Part shown: positions 52,451 through 64,000 of the stretch, one piece after another
Numbering within the stretch: the stretch's first letter is position 1
How the letters are laid out: each line of letters opens with the position of its first letter
Assembly (NCBI GenBank): GCA_033439795.1
Contig: JAUTDP010000007.1
Span: forward strand, 2,046,001 to 2,110,000
Source of the DNA: Sordaria brevicollis
Lineage: Eukaryota; Ascomycota; Sordariomycetes; Sordariales; Sordariaceae
Direction of reading: 5' to 3'
DNA length: 64,000 nucleotides
Translations under genes and position numbers: made by a program
Notes under the pieces: generated by a model
Database searches by the model: none
The model's input: the letters and a program-made list of their open reading frames with translations, nothing else
What the model was told of the DNA's origin: nothing

Positions 52451-53010
52451 GTGCTTTAACGGCCTTTGGGTCTTGGAGGGCCATGATACAGTCAGGTATC
52501 AGGAAATCGTGTATGGAATCAAAATCATTGACACAACTCTCTTGTCTTAACTACTCTCTACACTAAGTGAATGTGATATGCTCGATCATGGTGATACAAT
52601 TGTCCAGAGTATAGCCCCTGGCCCAGCAGTTTACCATAACTAGGTATCGGCATCTCGACGAGTGACTGCTTTGAACATCAATCTTAAATATCCCGTCTTA
52701 CCAATACACAAACTAAAGTCCACCAACATGCCAAAACCAATAAATCAATTCTTTTGATACCCATACGCCGTCATCCAGCTAACTAAAGAAAAACATAGAC
52801 ATATGTTGACGTATAAATCATGCTCAAGAGCTTCACCACAGGGGGTATCATGAGAAGCCACTTCTCTCCTTCCATGCCCTAAAATTCCATGCCCAATAAC
52901 CAAATAACTTTTTCAACCCCATCCTCAACGCATCCGTCGATTCATCACCCCCAAAACACCCACGAAAAAAATCATGCATTGTTCATGGCATGCATCACTG
53001 AGCAGCTAGC
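52451..53010. other. Spacer to the 3' end of the MFS gene
   Basis: AT-richer sequence with no ORF or repeat of note. It should hold the MFS transporter 3' UTR. Confidence 0.5.
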
Positions 53011-54861
53011 TCATCTCGCCTCCTGCACCGCATCCCTCTTCACCGTCCCGTACCCCCCATCCACGGTCGAACCGACCGCCCTCGACACCAACGCCCTCCC
53101 TTCGTTCACTTCATTATCCTCAACCCCCTCTTCTTCTTCACTACTCTCCTCGTCATCAGTCTCCAAGCTCCTGGTAGGCCCCTCCCCTTCCACGATAAAC
53201 CAACTAGGTATCGCGCCCACCATCGCCACCGCACTCAAAAACCACCATGGAGCAATGATATAATCCCTTCCGGTCACACCCCAAGTAAAGATCGCTCCAG
53301 CAACCGCTGGCCCTACAGCCCTTCCCAGTCCCGAAAAGGTAGTCGCGAACCCGTTCAAGGTCCCAAGGATTCGTAGCGAGGAAGCAGAGTTGGTAAGCAA
53401 GATCGTGGTGCAGGGGAAGCCGATAATAACCGCCACGCCCTTGATCAAGATCAGTGTCAAAAACACGGCGTAGCGCGTGTGGGTATCTTGGATCAGAGCT
53501 GTGTAGGGGGTTAGGAGGTAGACGAGCGGGAACAAGAGGGTTGCTACGCGGTAACACCTAAGCACACCAAAGCGGGCGCAAAACCACGGGAACAAAAAGA
53601 ATTGGACGACGCCGCAGGCTATTCCGTAGACCGTGTAAATGGTGCCGATCTTGTCGGATCCTAGACCGAAGCCGCCGGTGAACTTGAAGGGAAGGTGGGT
53701 GTTTTCGGGTGTGTGTTCGATGAGAGGGTAGTTGAGGAAGACGGGAAGGACTTGGTCGAAGGCTACGGAGTGGAGAGCCAGGAAGGTGTAGGAGGTTAGG
53801 TTGATGATTGTTTGCGGCGTGAAGATTTCGCGGAGGGTCGGAGGGTCCTGATCGACTATTGAGGTGGAAGTTGACTGCGAGGGTAGCTGGGAGGATTCGG
53901 CGGCGAGTAAAGGAGCTGAGGCACCGTCGTCGACGAAGGAGTGACGGCGGGTGTTTCGGTGATGGTGATGATGACGGCGCTTTTTGAAAGGGCGGGTGAG
54001 TTTCTCGCCAAGAACCAAACCCCAGTCTCGATGGCCACGCTTGCTTTCGAGGGTTTCCTTGAGGAAAAGGAGCCCGGTCATGAACGAAATGAAGAAGATG
54101 ACGCCGGCGAGAAGGTTGGGCAAAGCGAAGGGATACTTCTTGAAGAAGGCGCTGTTGCCGAAGAGGGATGGGTATTGATCGGCGGGCCGGGCAAAGAAGC
54201 CACCGAAGGCCGGACCGAAGACACTGCCGATGGACCAGACTAAAGGCATGAGCGAGAACGCCTTGGGTTGGAGTTTTTTCTCAGGAACCAATTCGGCTAC
54301 CACTGTGCGGAGGATGCCGACTGTATCATGCATGTTAGCGTTTTGTGCCTCTACCCGTGGACGACCCAGGTCTTTTCTTACCATTACCGTTACCTGCACC
54401 CATGATAAACCGAATAGTGATGGCCATGGTAAGACTGGTCGACACACCCCAAATGATGAAGCAAATCATGGTACTCGTAAGACCAATCAAGATGATAGGC
54501 TTCCGGCCGAACCGATCAGATGCTCTTCCCCAAGGCACAGCGGACATGCTCTGGGCTACCGAGAAGATACTACCTGTAAAGCCAGCCCATTTCGCCACCT
54601 CGTTCTTGGGGACCCCGAAGCTCTTAATCATCTCGGGGAGGTAAGGGTAGATGGACGTTGCGGCTAGTGGTTCGGCGAATCTGGCAACGGCTAAAGGTTG
54701 AGGTTGTGTTAGCGTTTGTTCATAAGTGAGATTTATAGTAGAAACCACAGTTCGAGTCTTCAACGGGAGACTTGATAGTATGGAACCTGGCTATATTACT
54801 TACCCAGAATCGCCAGCTGTTGCTTGGGCAGTTTGGGGCCATTTTTGGCTTTGGTTACCAT
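53011..54861 (-). CDS. Major facilitator superfamily transporter (yeast YCR023C/plant ZIFL-like)
   Basis: Membrane transporter of the DHA1-like branch. Exons 54861-54804, 54690-54382 and 54320-53011 give 558 residues. Order: LPKQQLAILGAVARFAEPLAATSIYPYLPEMI (TM1), WAGFTGSIFSVAQSMSAVPWGRASDRFGRKPIILIG (TM2 and the loop 2-3 signature GRxSDRFGRK), RFIMGAGNGNVGILRTVVAELV and FSLMPLVWSIGSVFGPAFGG (TM5 antiporter-like motif). A cytosolic loop with a His/Arg cluster (KKRRHHHHHRNTRRH) follows, then six more TMs and an acidic C-tail. Twelve TMs are predicted. The WGRxSDRxGRK plus SxxLPLxxxxGxxxGP pattern is that of the ZIFL/YCR023C group. The substrate is unknown; the His-rich loop is suggestive of metal but not proof. 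Confidence 0.87.
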
Positions 54862-57219
54862 GATGGGCCTACTCTGAGTATCTGGAAAGTCTTGGGACTG
54901 GAAGCGTGAATAGTATAGAACCAGTTCAGTAGGCCAAAAAGTAGAAAACAAAGTCCAGTAAAACCAAAAAGCACAACCAAGAAAAAGTGAAAACGCCCGA
55001 GTCTATTGTCTTATACGAGATGGCGACTATGACTGGATCGCGAATGGTTGATAGGATCGGTGGGTTGGAGCCTTGTCAGATTTTGACGCCCTTGAAATGA
55101 CGGATGGGAAAGAGGGGGAAAGCAGCGAGGCGAGGAAGAGCGAAAATAGAAGACATGGAAAAGAGAAAAAGACGAGGAACCCGCAAGAGAGGAAGCTGGA
55201 CCCTTGACCTGGAGAAAAAAATACTATGGATTAGTCAAAAAGAGGGATAGAGGCGGTGGTGTCCGATGACAAAATCAGAAAGACGTAGGATCGCTGTTCA
55301 CATGCGGCTTTATGCGGAACTAGAGGCAGGAACGGACGGACGGGGTCCCTAGAGCAAGGTTCCATTCCTGCCCACGTTTGCCAATCCGCAGTGCTTTAAA
55401 CGCTAAAGGACCTTGCCGGACCACTGAGAAAGCTGCCTGGAGCTCACCGTATCCCATTGTGTCCACCAAGTCGTTCCTGTTGTTGGTTCACTGCAGGTAC
55501 AAAGAAGAATCTTTGGTTGGCAAAATCCACTCATCTGTAACCGTCCTTCCGAGCCAACACAACATAGAATTAGCTGCTTGGAACCTCCTTCCATTTTTGA
55601 ACATTATGTTTTCGAAGGTCTCGTGCTTCCTTTCTCTGTTGAGAGCTCTGAACATGGACGACAACGGTGAGGTTGTGGGTGGCTGTTGACCGGTGAGGCA
55701 GTCTGAACTGGAGGATGCCTCGATGTGTCAGAACTCACAAAATCTCTATTGAGGTGGTGACTGTGAGATATTGCATGCATATTCCTCGCAACCTCTTCTT
55801 AAGTGCTTTCTGTCTCAGCAGTCACACACGCACCGATTACACAGCTTTTCGGGGAAGCCGTCCAATTCCCGTTCCCCGACTCGCGTGCCCGGTCGAAGGA
55901 AAAGGCTTTCCGTCTGCTATGTCCGAGGCCGTGATCGGCTCTCGAAAGGAGGATCACAGGGTCGTCGTCCACCCTCAATCCGTCATTGGCCAGCCATTGG
56001 AACGTTGGCTTACCTATATTGTTTACGCAGTACGACCTTTTCACTTCCTCTATCGAGCTGTCAGTACAGCATCGTGACTTGGATCTAGCAGCTGAGTCAA
56101 TGTTATCCCCAACTGGAAGCTGCAGGCGGTTACGGAACCCTTTTCCGTCCTCCATCAACCCTTGTCTGCTGCATGGATTGTTATCCCCCGCGTCCAGGGC
56201 GCCAAAGTCAGCATGCCACCAGACCTCGGCCTGCTTCAATTTTACAGTGCGATGGCTTGAAGTCCTCAACTTCAGGCAGCGGGCCAGAAAAAGGTTTGGG
56301 ATCGTGACCTTTGTCTGTTGCGGATCGGCGTCAACGAGACGGCACAAATTTTGGGAGTGAAGTCGAAATATTTCCTCCTCGAGAGCCTCCTGTCAGTGGT
56401 ACAGGAAACTCCTCAACGGTCACTGTGCTACAGTCGGGTGGAAAAAGCCACCATGATTTCATACTGTATTTGAGACATCGTGCGGGGAGTCTCCAGGCCG
56501 TGAGGGGTCGCTGTTACGATATCGATATCAGGCCAAGATTGTGCCGGTCAGCCCTGCAATGACGCCAACCGTAAAGTCCGAGGAATTTGTTACGAACATC
56601 GCCATCGATGAAAGTCTCTCGTCTTTTGATAGGTGCACCGAGACAAGTGGATAGTGCGGCAGCTCCCGTTGCTGCAGGCGACTTTTACTCTTAACAGGCG
56701 AAACTTAATGGCTGGTAGAGAAACTGTAGAATCGCAGGTTACTTCTGTTAATGGCTCGCCATGCTACGTTGGGCAGGTTGGTGACGACGTTTATCAGATG
56801 AACTGGCCGCGACCCTCATCCATTTTCAACCCATCTATTCTAAACTCCATCCGTATTCATCTCGGCATGGCCAAATCCCTTCATTTTCAGAGACATTTCA
56901 TAGAGTGTAAGTGAGACTTGACACCCTCTCACCCTCAGCCGCCGCCGACTATCTGCTTCTATCTATCGCTCAAACATTCCTCTGCACCGTCCACTTCCCC
57001 TCACACACCCTCCTCACGAGACCAACTATCTCTCCATGGGCTCCAAGCCTCCCGTCCTCGGTCCGTGAAACCTACGGTCTACATCCTATTGGATGTCAAG
57101 CACTTTTCTGCCGGTATTCACAACACCCTCTCATTCAGCTACTGACATCAAACACAGTGTAATCAAGAAGCTATCCGCATATAGACAGCCCAGACACAAG
57201 CCAAGAAGCGACCTTCAAC
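54862..57219. promoter_or_regulatory. Divergent promoter region, MFS and M28 peptidase genes
   Basis: 2.36 kb without a supported gene. ORFs at 55771-56360 on both strands overlap and have no family features. The right end (56910-57219) is C/T-rich leader-like sequence. Confidence 0.45.
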
Positions 57220-59819
57220 ATGGGTACCGCCGCAGAGCAGACCCCCCTCATCACCACGGTGAAGGTGGATTCTGCTCTTCGCCGTCAGTATCATCACCGA
57301 GTTACCCGTAGATTCTTTACCCTTTCCTTCACTTCCGTCCTCTTTTGGCTATCGTTGCTTTTCTTCGCCACCTTCACTTTTGTCCCCCGCCCCAAGTCTT
57401 GGCCCGGCTGTGGTCATGGTCGAAGCAAGGTAGACTATGAGGAGTTGCGCCAGCTACTTCTTGACACTCCCGATAGTAAAAAGGCCGAGGAATGGCAACG
57501 GTACTACACTGCCGGACCCCATCTTGCTGGCAAGAACTATTCTCAGGTGTGTAGGTCCTCAGCCCAAGCCATAAGTCCTGTACTAATCCGCCTTGTAGGC
57601 CCTCTGGACAAAGGAAAAGTGGGAAGAGTTTGGTGTCAAGTCACACATTGTTGACTATGAGGTTTATATCAACTATCCTATTGAACACCGTCTGGCACTC
57701 CTAGAGAAGGAGGGCAAGAAGGACGACAGCACCTCAGACAACTGGAAGGTTTCGTTTGAAGCCACTCTCGAAGAGGACATCCTCGACGAAGACCCAAGCA
57801 CCAGTCTCCCTGAGAGAGTTCCCGTCTTCCACGGTTATTCTGCCTCCGGCAACGTCACCGCTCCTGTGGTTTACGTCAACTACGGCACGTACCAGGATTT
57901 CGATGACTTGCTCAAGGCCAACGTCAGCCTTAGCGGGAAGATTGCCATTGCTCGCTATGGTCTCATCTTCCGTGGACTCAAACTCAAGAGGGCGCAGGAG
58001 CTTGGAATGGTTGGCGTTATTCTGTATAGCGATCCTGGCGATGATGGTGAGATGACCGAAGAAAAGGGCCACGCTCCTTACCCCGAGGGACCGGCTCGCC
58101 AGCCTAGCAGTGTCCAGCGTGGCAGTATGCAATTTCTCAGCATTGCTCCAGGCGATCCGTAAGTCATTGTGTGTTTTAGCAGTTGTATATGCGAAAGCTG
58201 ACCTAAGAATAGGACAACCCCAGGCTACCCTTCCAAACCTGGAGTGCCTCGTGCACCAGTTGACGGAGCCATTCCTAGCATTCCTTCGATCCCCATCTCT
58301 TACGCCGAAGCCGTTCCTATTCTCAAAGCTCTCAATGGTCATGGTCCCAAAGCCTCGGACTTCAACAAGTGGTGGACTCGCCGCACTGGTTTGGGCTACA
58401 AGGGTGTGGACTACAACATCGGACCGACGCCGGACGACGTCGTTGTGAACCTCTACAACCAGCAAGAATACGTTACTACTCCTTTGTGGAACGTTATTGG
58501 TGTCATCAACGGTACCATTCCGGATGAGGTGATTGGTGAGTAATTATTCCGTGGACTTGGTGGAAACCGTTCCTCATATGAGCACATTACTAACTTGTCG
58601 CATAGTCGTCGGCAACCACCGTGATGCTTGGATTGCTGGCGGTGCTGGAGATCCCAACAGCGGATCCGCAGTTCTGAACGAGGTCATCCGTTCCTTCGGA
58701 GAAGCTCTGCGTCTCGGCTGGAAACCCTTGCGCACCATCGTCTTTGCCAGCTGGGATGGTGAGGAATACGGTCTTCTCGGATCAACCGAATGGGTCGAGG
58801 AGTACCTTCCCTGGCTGAGCCACGCAAATGTTGCCTACCTCAACATCGACGTCGGCGTCCGGGGCAAGGTCTTCTCAGCCTCTGCCGCTCCTCTCCTCAA
58901 CAGCATCATCTACGCCGCCACGGCCGCCGTAGAGTCGCCCGACCATCCTGGACACTCCATCCTCGAGAAGAACTGGGACAAGAAGATCAGCACCATGGGA
59001 AGCGGCAGTGATTTCACCGCCTTCCAGGACTTTGCCGGCATCCCTTCCCTGGATGTCGGTTTCAACGCCGGCGAAGACGACCCTGTCTACCACTACCACA
59101 GCAACTACGATAGCTTCTACTGGATGAAGACGTACGGCGACCCCGGCTTCGTCTACCACCGCACCATGGCCCAGATCTTCGGCCTCCTGATCGCCGAGCT
59201 CGTCGACCTCCCCGTGCTCGCCTTCAGCGCCGAGAGCTACGCCACAGCCCTAGACAAGTACGTCTCCCAGGTAGAAGACAAGCTCGACTCCGCTCTCCAC
59301 CCTCCCAAGGAAATCAACATCTCCGCCCTCACCGAGCAAGAAATTTCCAACCTGCGCGGAAACCACTTCAACAGCACTGCAAACGCTGTCGCATCATCCA
59401 CCTCCTCCAACAAGAAAGCCGCCCTAGCCTTCCGCGACTCCCTCAAGCGCCTCCACGACTCCGTCGGCAAACTCACCGAAAAAGCCGCCCGCCTCGACGC
59501 CGAGGCCGAGGACCTCCGAAGCCAAGCGCGCGAGCACATCCCGTGGTACCACTGGCACCAGAAGCTCAAGCTGTGGTTCCAGATCCGCAAGGTTAACACC
59601 AAGTACAAGTACATTGAGCGCAACTTTTTGTTTAGCGAAGGGTTGGACGGCAGGCCGTGGTTTAAACACGTGGTGTTTGCTCCTGGGTTGTGGACGGGGT
59701 ATTCGGGCGCGGTGTTCCCGGGGCTGGTGGAGAGTATTGATGCGAGGGACTGGACGAATGCGGAGAGGTGGGTGGATATTATTGATGCTTGTGTTGGGAA
59801 TGCGGCGAGGAAGTTGTGA
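57220..59819 (+). CDS. M28B glutamate carboxypeptidase II / transferrin-receptor-like zinc peptidase (yeast Vps70/Tre1 family)
   Basis: Type II membrane protein. Exons 57220-57546, 57599-58158, 58213-58535 and 58606-59819 give 807 residues. A short cytosolic tail is followed by one TM (RFFTLSFTSVLFWLSLLFFATFTFV, ~30-55). The protease-associated domain lies at ~150-300 (GKIAIARYGLIFRGLKLKRAQELGMVGVILYSDPGD). The M28 domain has metal and catalytic residues in place: H408 and D419 (NHRDAWIAGGAGDP), the EE pair near 456 (SWDGEEYGLLGSTEW), D485 (NIDVG) and YHSNYDSFYW. The transferrin-receptor-like dimerisation domain closes the protein. It is probably active, in vacuole or endosome. The yeast relatives are implicated in vacuolar sorting. 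Confidence 0.93.
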
Positions 59820-60494
59820 GTTTGATGTTAGAGAGAGGAAAAGGGGGGGTCTGAGTGGGTTGGATATGTCTTGTTTGGGCTTGGTGTGAAGCCCTGTCAT
59901 GTCTAGCGAAGACTTAATAGCGAACATTTGATGTTTGAGCGGGCGAGATGCTCGCAAGGAAAAAGTAACACTTCTTGAACAGACGCACCATGCGTCCAAG
60001 TGTCTTTACCTTGTGAGATAACTTCCAGGCAGTCATTCTATAAAGAAATGCGTGAGTGATATTGGTTCATGTGCTTTCAGACTACCGTAAGTCCTTTCAC
60101 AACTCTCCAATAACATCTTCTAGCCAAAGCGAGCCATATGGTATGATACTGTACACAGTAAGTCAATATGTGTAACCAGTCCAGCAGGTACACGAAGAAA
60201 GATGTGTCAAAAGTAAGTCTGTCTACAATAGTTGCCAACCATCTAGAGTAATACACCAATTTGTTTCTGCGGTTGACATCTTATCGCGAACAGTCAGACA
60301 AATAAAAGCCAATTATGATACAAAAGATCACCACCCTCTCTTCCCACCCCATCCATTCTTCACACACGACCTTTTCTGTCCCTTCTATGCATTGCACCTT
60401 CTTTTCTCCTGCCCTCCACCCCCTCAAAAAGTGTACAATTCTACCATTGCTACCCCATCACCAACCTCAGGGGTTCAGCAACTAGAGTAAAGAT
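59820..60494. other. Convergent intergenic region
   Basis: Between the 3' ends of the peptidase and MARVEL-like genes. No gene or repeat seen. Confidence 0.5.
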
Positions 60495-61905
60495 TCAAGG
60501 CAATTGATAAACCCCCGCCGGCAACCCCTGATGACTTGCCACATGATGTGTCGAAACAGGAACAGCTGACACAGCCAACGACCTCTGGAACTGGGTATAC
60601 GTCGTCCCACCCGTGGTCTGTGGGGAAATGTGTCCATGGGCTGGAAATGGTTGATAAGCTTGGTATTTCCCTTGTTGGTCTTGTGGTTGTTCAGGGCATA
60701 GGTACGGTTGTTGCTTGAGATATGGCTGGTTACCGGAAGCTGGGGTGTAAGATGGGGCTGGGGATGGTACTGATGAAGGTTGCTGAATCTGATTGTGGTT
60801 GTTATGGTTCTGGACTTGGATGTGAGGGATGGGGACTGGTGTTGAGTCAAGCTGAAAGGGCCGGTTCTTGTTGTTGTTGTTGATGCCAGCACTGGGTGGG
60901 ACAAGGAGGGTGCCGCTTTCGCTGGAGGATGGGAAGGAGTTGACGGGCCTGCTGTGAAGTCCGGCGGCGCGGTGACGGTGGAGATAGACGGAGTGGATTA
61001 CGAGGGAGGTGATGTGGAGGGTTCTGTGTAGAGCAGCAGAATTTATCTGTTAGCACACAGGCATTGGTATCTGTGATTGACGGGGTGATGTGGCGAAGGA
61101 ATTACGAAACCCGAGGGGAAAACGCTAGAGGATGATAAGAGAAGGTAGAAAGGAGAGAGACTCACATTTGAACCCCTCCCAGTGCAGAGAGAACAATGAC
61201 ACAGTCGGTCACCATCGACCAGTCAGTCCAATAGTCCACATCTCGACCAAAAATATAAGAACCGCCAGCCCAGTAATCACTTCTGCTCAAGCGCCTCCCG
61301 GTCAGTAGTGTCTTCTTCCCTCCATAAGAAAAAGCAGCAAAGGTCTCGTAATCATAGTTGTCATCCCCGGCCGTACTGCCACTGGGATCGTATTCCGGAA
61401 CATTATTTGACCAGTCCGCGGACGTATTTTCATACCTCGCCATGGCATCAATGGAAAATATCTTGGCGGTTATGGCCCCGAAGCAGGCGAGCCAGAACAC
61501 CACCAGAGAAATGTCGAGAACAAGAATGGCCCAGTAGTTGTAGGCTCTCAAGTTGGAATAGCGGGCGACGAGGTGGTAAGTTGATGTTATCAGGGTTGCA
61601 ATGCCCTGTTTTTTTGAACCACAGTGATAAAATGAAGGGGTTAGTGATTGGTAAAACAAGGTAATGAGGACAACAGCAAAAGATGGGAAATTAAAGGAAC
61701 AATTCGAGGAGGAGGGAAGACATACAACTGCGAGGACGAATATGCCTGCGTCGAAGAAGTAGACATGAGTGGTAAAGGCGGAGAAACCGGAAATGAGAAT
61801 GGAAAAGACGAGTTGGACGATACGAATGGCGATAAACCCTTTTGGGTAGAGAGGGATGTGCTCCCATCCTGGAGCTCGGTCGGATGAGTATTTGCAATAT
61901 GGCAT
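60495..61905 (-). CDS. MARVEL-like four-TM membrane protein with Gln/Pro-rich tail
   Basis: Exons 61905-61726, 61605-61166 and 61023-60495 (GTATGT and GTGAGT donors) give 382 residues. Four hydrophobic segments: FIAIRIVQLVFSILISGFSAF, FFDAGIFVLAVGIATLITSTYHLV (across intron 1), YWAILVLDISLVVFWLACFGAIT and a last one near WSMVTDCVIVLSALGGVQMITLHI (across intron 2). This TM pattern with IRxxQxVFxxxxxG is that of fungal MARVEL-domain proteins of the plasma membrane. The loop before TM4 is acidic, and the C-terminal ~150 residues are Gln/Pro/Asn-rich (NNNNKNRPFQ, QQPYLKQQPYL) and cytosolic. Function unknown. Exon 3 was checked for stops and is open in the joined frame. Confidence 0.78.
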
Positions 61906-63002
61906 CGTTCTTCTCTGAGATGTGCTTTCGTAACTTGGGTGATAACAGTGGCCAAGTCGGTCTACCGGGTTCGACGGACACTGGATGTGTAATGCTCAAC
62001 GAGAACCGTTTTGGAGAAGCGTAAACATCGAAGCTGATCAACAGACAGCAAAAACTCTTCCACTCTAATACGACTAATAAACAAAAAAGAGGAAAGGGAG
62101 AGGAAGAAGAAACAATCCAAGACTCCAAGACAGAAGCTGGCAGGACTTGAAGGAACCAGCCCTTTTTTAACTCACCGCGCAAGCCTCTCCATAGAGAATT
62201 TGCCCTTCTCCTACTATACCCAGATTCTTGGAATTCAAGTTCACCACATCGCGAAATGATACACGTCTTCCGCGTGGGATGTGCGTGGCGTTCCCATTGT
62301 CAGGCACATCCATGCGAGAACAAGATGAACCAAAGTCTGCCAAACGAGACAGAGTGAAATATGGAAGAAGACAGGAATGTCTTAAGAAAGTCGGACAGAT
62401 AAGGGAAACCAGATGCAAAATGACGAGCTGTGAATATGCCAGCATCAAAACAGACAACCAGATGACGTGTTGCCCAATGAAATTTTATTCGGGTACCTCT
62501 ATGCCCGTCCAGTCACGTCCGTTAAGGACTTTGCCTGGGCGAACATGATGGGGTGTATGAAATGAGAGTTGGCCCCAAGGGTCGCGAGATGTCGAGCTGC
62601 GGGATAGGTTGAATGGGTGAACGAACACTGTTGAGGAAATTGAAGGGAAGACCGGTGGGTAGTTGCATGTGGTTGAGGAGTTGACCAGATGATATGTCGA
62701 AAAAGTTGTTTCAGATGCCTGAGCGACCGTTGGGATTGCCTTCCCTTTGTGATGTTTCTGGTCCTCTGTCAATTCACCTTAAAAGTGACGCCTTCCCTTT
62801 GTATATTATAGTACAAATCAAGCACACGGTGAGTGGTGACTACCCTCAAACTTCTGTTGCCGGCCCAGTCACGACCCAGACCGGCGACGGGACTCGCTCC
62901 TTCCCAGACCTACACCGGTCGAAGAGTACTCTCAGAGCAAAGGAAGCAGGAGGAAGGCACGACCTCAACTCACCACCAGCACCTGACTATAGAGGTAGGT
63001 AG
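61906..63002. promoter_or_regulatory. Promoter region of the MARVEL-like gene and downstream flank of the transcription factor
   Basis: 1.1 kb with only short ORFs in all frames. No repeats or RNA genes recognised. Confidence 0.45.
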
Positions 63003-64000
63003 CTAGCACGGCACCCCCAACCTCCCACCAGGTTTCCAAGCCATCGCCACCCCAACATCATGATAACCCACCAAACCCAAATACTCCTCCGCCAACCTCC
63101 ACCTACTTCCCAACCTACCCAAACACTTACTCACATCCTCCATCGCCTGCGTTACTCCCACTCCTCCTCCTCCCCCTTCCCCAGCCCTGTTATCGGGGGG
63201 AGTATCACCTCCCTCCGTCCACAACCACCTCAGTGTCGCCAACCCACTATACAACGAATCCAAGCAAAGCGGACTAACCACCGCCAACCCCTGCGGCAGC
63301 ATGACGGCGTCTAGCAGCTCCATGCACAGATCGCGCACGACGCCACTTGAGAGGGACCGTAGCCCGGCTACGGATCGGACTTGTAGAGAGAGCTGGTTGG
63401 CGGTTTTGGGCTGGAGGTTTTCGAATCCGGCGGCGCCGGGACCGTCAAGGAGGTTTTCGGGGCAGCAGTGGATGTCGTACAGGAGGAAGAGGGCGGAGTG
63501 GGTTAGGCTTAGAGGGGGTAGGAAAGAGGGGTTTAGGGGTTGGGGTTGTAGGGAGGGAGATAGAGAGGAGGAGGAGGAGAAGTCGAAGGGGGGAGATAGG
63601 GAAGATGGGGAAGGCTGGTGGTGATAGGGAGGGTTGAGGGGGATGGAGGTGGAGGTTAGGAAGTGCCAGTTTGGTGGGGAAGGGTTACTTGATGAAGTTG
63701 ATCCTGTGGACTGCTGGGTGGTGCGTGCTAGTGACAAGCTTGGGAGGAGTTCTTGTTGGATTAGGGTGCTGAAGGAGGTGAGTGTGTTGATGAGGTCGTC
63801 GAGCTCGTTAATGTCGAAGGGGTCACCGTTGTGGTCAAATCCTCCTAGTTGCTGGTTCCGCAGGGTGGTTCGGGCGTGGGTGATGGTTCTGCTGACTAGC
63901 ATGGATGATTGGACTAGACGGGCGAAGCGGCCTTGTGGTTGCTCGAGAGGTGTGGTGATTCCCGCGCTGAGGGCTCTGCCTGGATCTCCGTTGTCCTGTG
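63003..64000 (-). CDS. Fungal-specific transcription factor, C-terminal part (5' end beyond the window)
   Basis: Frame open from the right edge (64000) to TAG at 63003, about 332 codons; the 5' part lies outside. The upstream-most text is QDNGDPGRALSAGITTPLEQPQGRF, then ARLVQSSMLVSRTITHAR and FDINELDDLINTLTSFSTLIQQELLPSL. After a Ser/Pro/Leu low-complexity insert comes THSALFLLYDIHCCPENL, then LQVRSVAGLRSLSSGVVRDLCMELLDAV and LSPLCLDSLYSGLATLRWLW. This is the helical C-terminal half of Zn2Cys6 regulators (fungal-specific TF domain, middle homology region). The DNA-binding Zn cluster is not in this window. The target pathway cannot be inferred. Confidence 0.7.
   Translation of the reverse strand, partial: QDNGDPGRALSAGITTPLEQPQGRFARLVQSSMLVSRTITHARTTLRNQQLGGFDHNGDPFDINELDDLINTLTSFSTLIQQELLPSLSLARTTQQSTGSTSSSNPSPPNWHFLTSTSIPLNPPYHHQPSPSSLSPPFDFSSSSSLSPSLQPQPLNPSFLPPLSLTHSALFLLYDIHCCPENLLDGPGAAGFENLQPKTANQLSLQVRSVAGLRSLSSGVVRDLCMELLDAVMLPQGLAVVSPLCLDSLYSGLATLRWLWTEGGDTPPDNRAGEGGGGGVGVTQAMEDVSKCLGRLGSRWRLAEEYLGLVGYHDVGVAMAWKPGGRLGVPC

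Noticed and set aside
53890..54020. His/Arg-rich stretch in the MFS protein as a sign of zinc transport
   Set aside because: A short His run in a cytosolic loop is not enough to assign a substrate, so it is only mentioned in the entry.
1..64000. CRISPR array, prophage, secondary-metabolite cluster or toxin system
   Set aside because: No spaced direct repeats, phage genes, PKS/NRPS modules or toxin-like genes were seen; the DNA is ordinary fungal chromosome.

Overview
This is nuclear DNA of a filamentous ascomycete. The genes are compact. Their introns are short (about 55-130 nt, GTRNGT donors, CTRAC-like branch sites, YAG acceptors), and start codons sit in an AAC/ACC-ATG context. Low-complexity tracts are common and there are two poly(A) runs of about 40 nt. 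The protein set (Pezizomycotina-type Atg14, Ssr4 with a DUF1750 region, a KNL1/Spc105 with five MELT-like motifs, the 12.3 kDa complex I subunit) fits Sordariales, most likely Neurospora or Sordaria. I cannot name the species from sequence alone. There is no bacterial, viral or organellar segment and no CRISPR array.

Layout, left to right. 0.3-9 kb: a nucleolin/Gar2-like protein (-), complex I 12.3 kDa subunit (+), mitoribosomal protein mL54/Mrpl37 (+), then two TFIID subunits head to head, TAF7 (-) and a TAF3-type histone-fold protein (+). 9.8-18.5 kb: an intracellular GH15 glycosidase (-), a SLC35C2-type nucleotide-sugar/triose-phosphate translocator (+) and an RBM42-like RRM protein (-). 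18.5-31 kb: a gene-poor spacer with a small TA-flanked inverted-repeat element, 6-phosphogluconate dehydrogenase (+), the SWI/SNF-RSC subunit Ssr4 (+) followed in the same frame by a Myb/SANT-like ORF, another spacer, and ribosomal protein S11 (-). 31.7-36.3 kb: kinetochore scaffold Spc105/KNL1 (+). 36.3-44.1 kb: a spacer carrying a Harbinger/Tourist-like MITE with a TTA target duplication, and a lineage-specific 1.2-kaa acidic membrane-anchored protein (+). 44.1-47.5 kb: a T/C-rich stretch with five well-formed introns but no long ORF. 47.5-52.5 kb: Atg14 (-), then a small S/P-rich hypothetical protein (+) whose downstream region holds two more introns and a family of short hairpins. 53-64 kb: an MFS transporter (-), an M28B glutamate-carboxypeptidase/transferrin-receptor-like protease (+), a MARVEL-like four-TM protein (-) and the 3' part of a fungal transcription factor (-) running off the right edge.

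The genes are mostly housekeeping: gene expression (nucleolin-like, TAF7, TAF3, Ssr4, RBM42, S11, mL54), energy and carbon metabolism (complex I, 6PGD, GH15), chromosome segregation (Spc105) and autophagy (Atg14). There is no operon or metabolic cluster. The items most worth a second look are the Ssr4/Myb same-frame junction at 27.3 kb, with a candidate in-frame intron over the stop, and the two repeat-derived spliced transcripts at 46.4-47.5 and 51.7-52.5 kb, which share a small UAAA-loop hairpin with compensatory stem changes. All exon boundaries were placed by hand from splice consensus and reading frame. No transcript data or searches were available.
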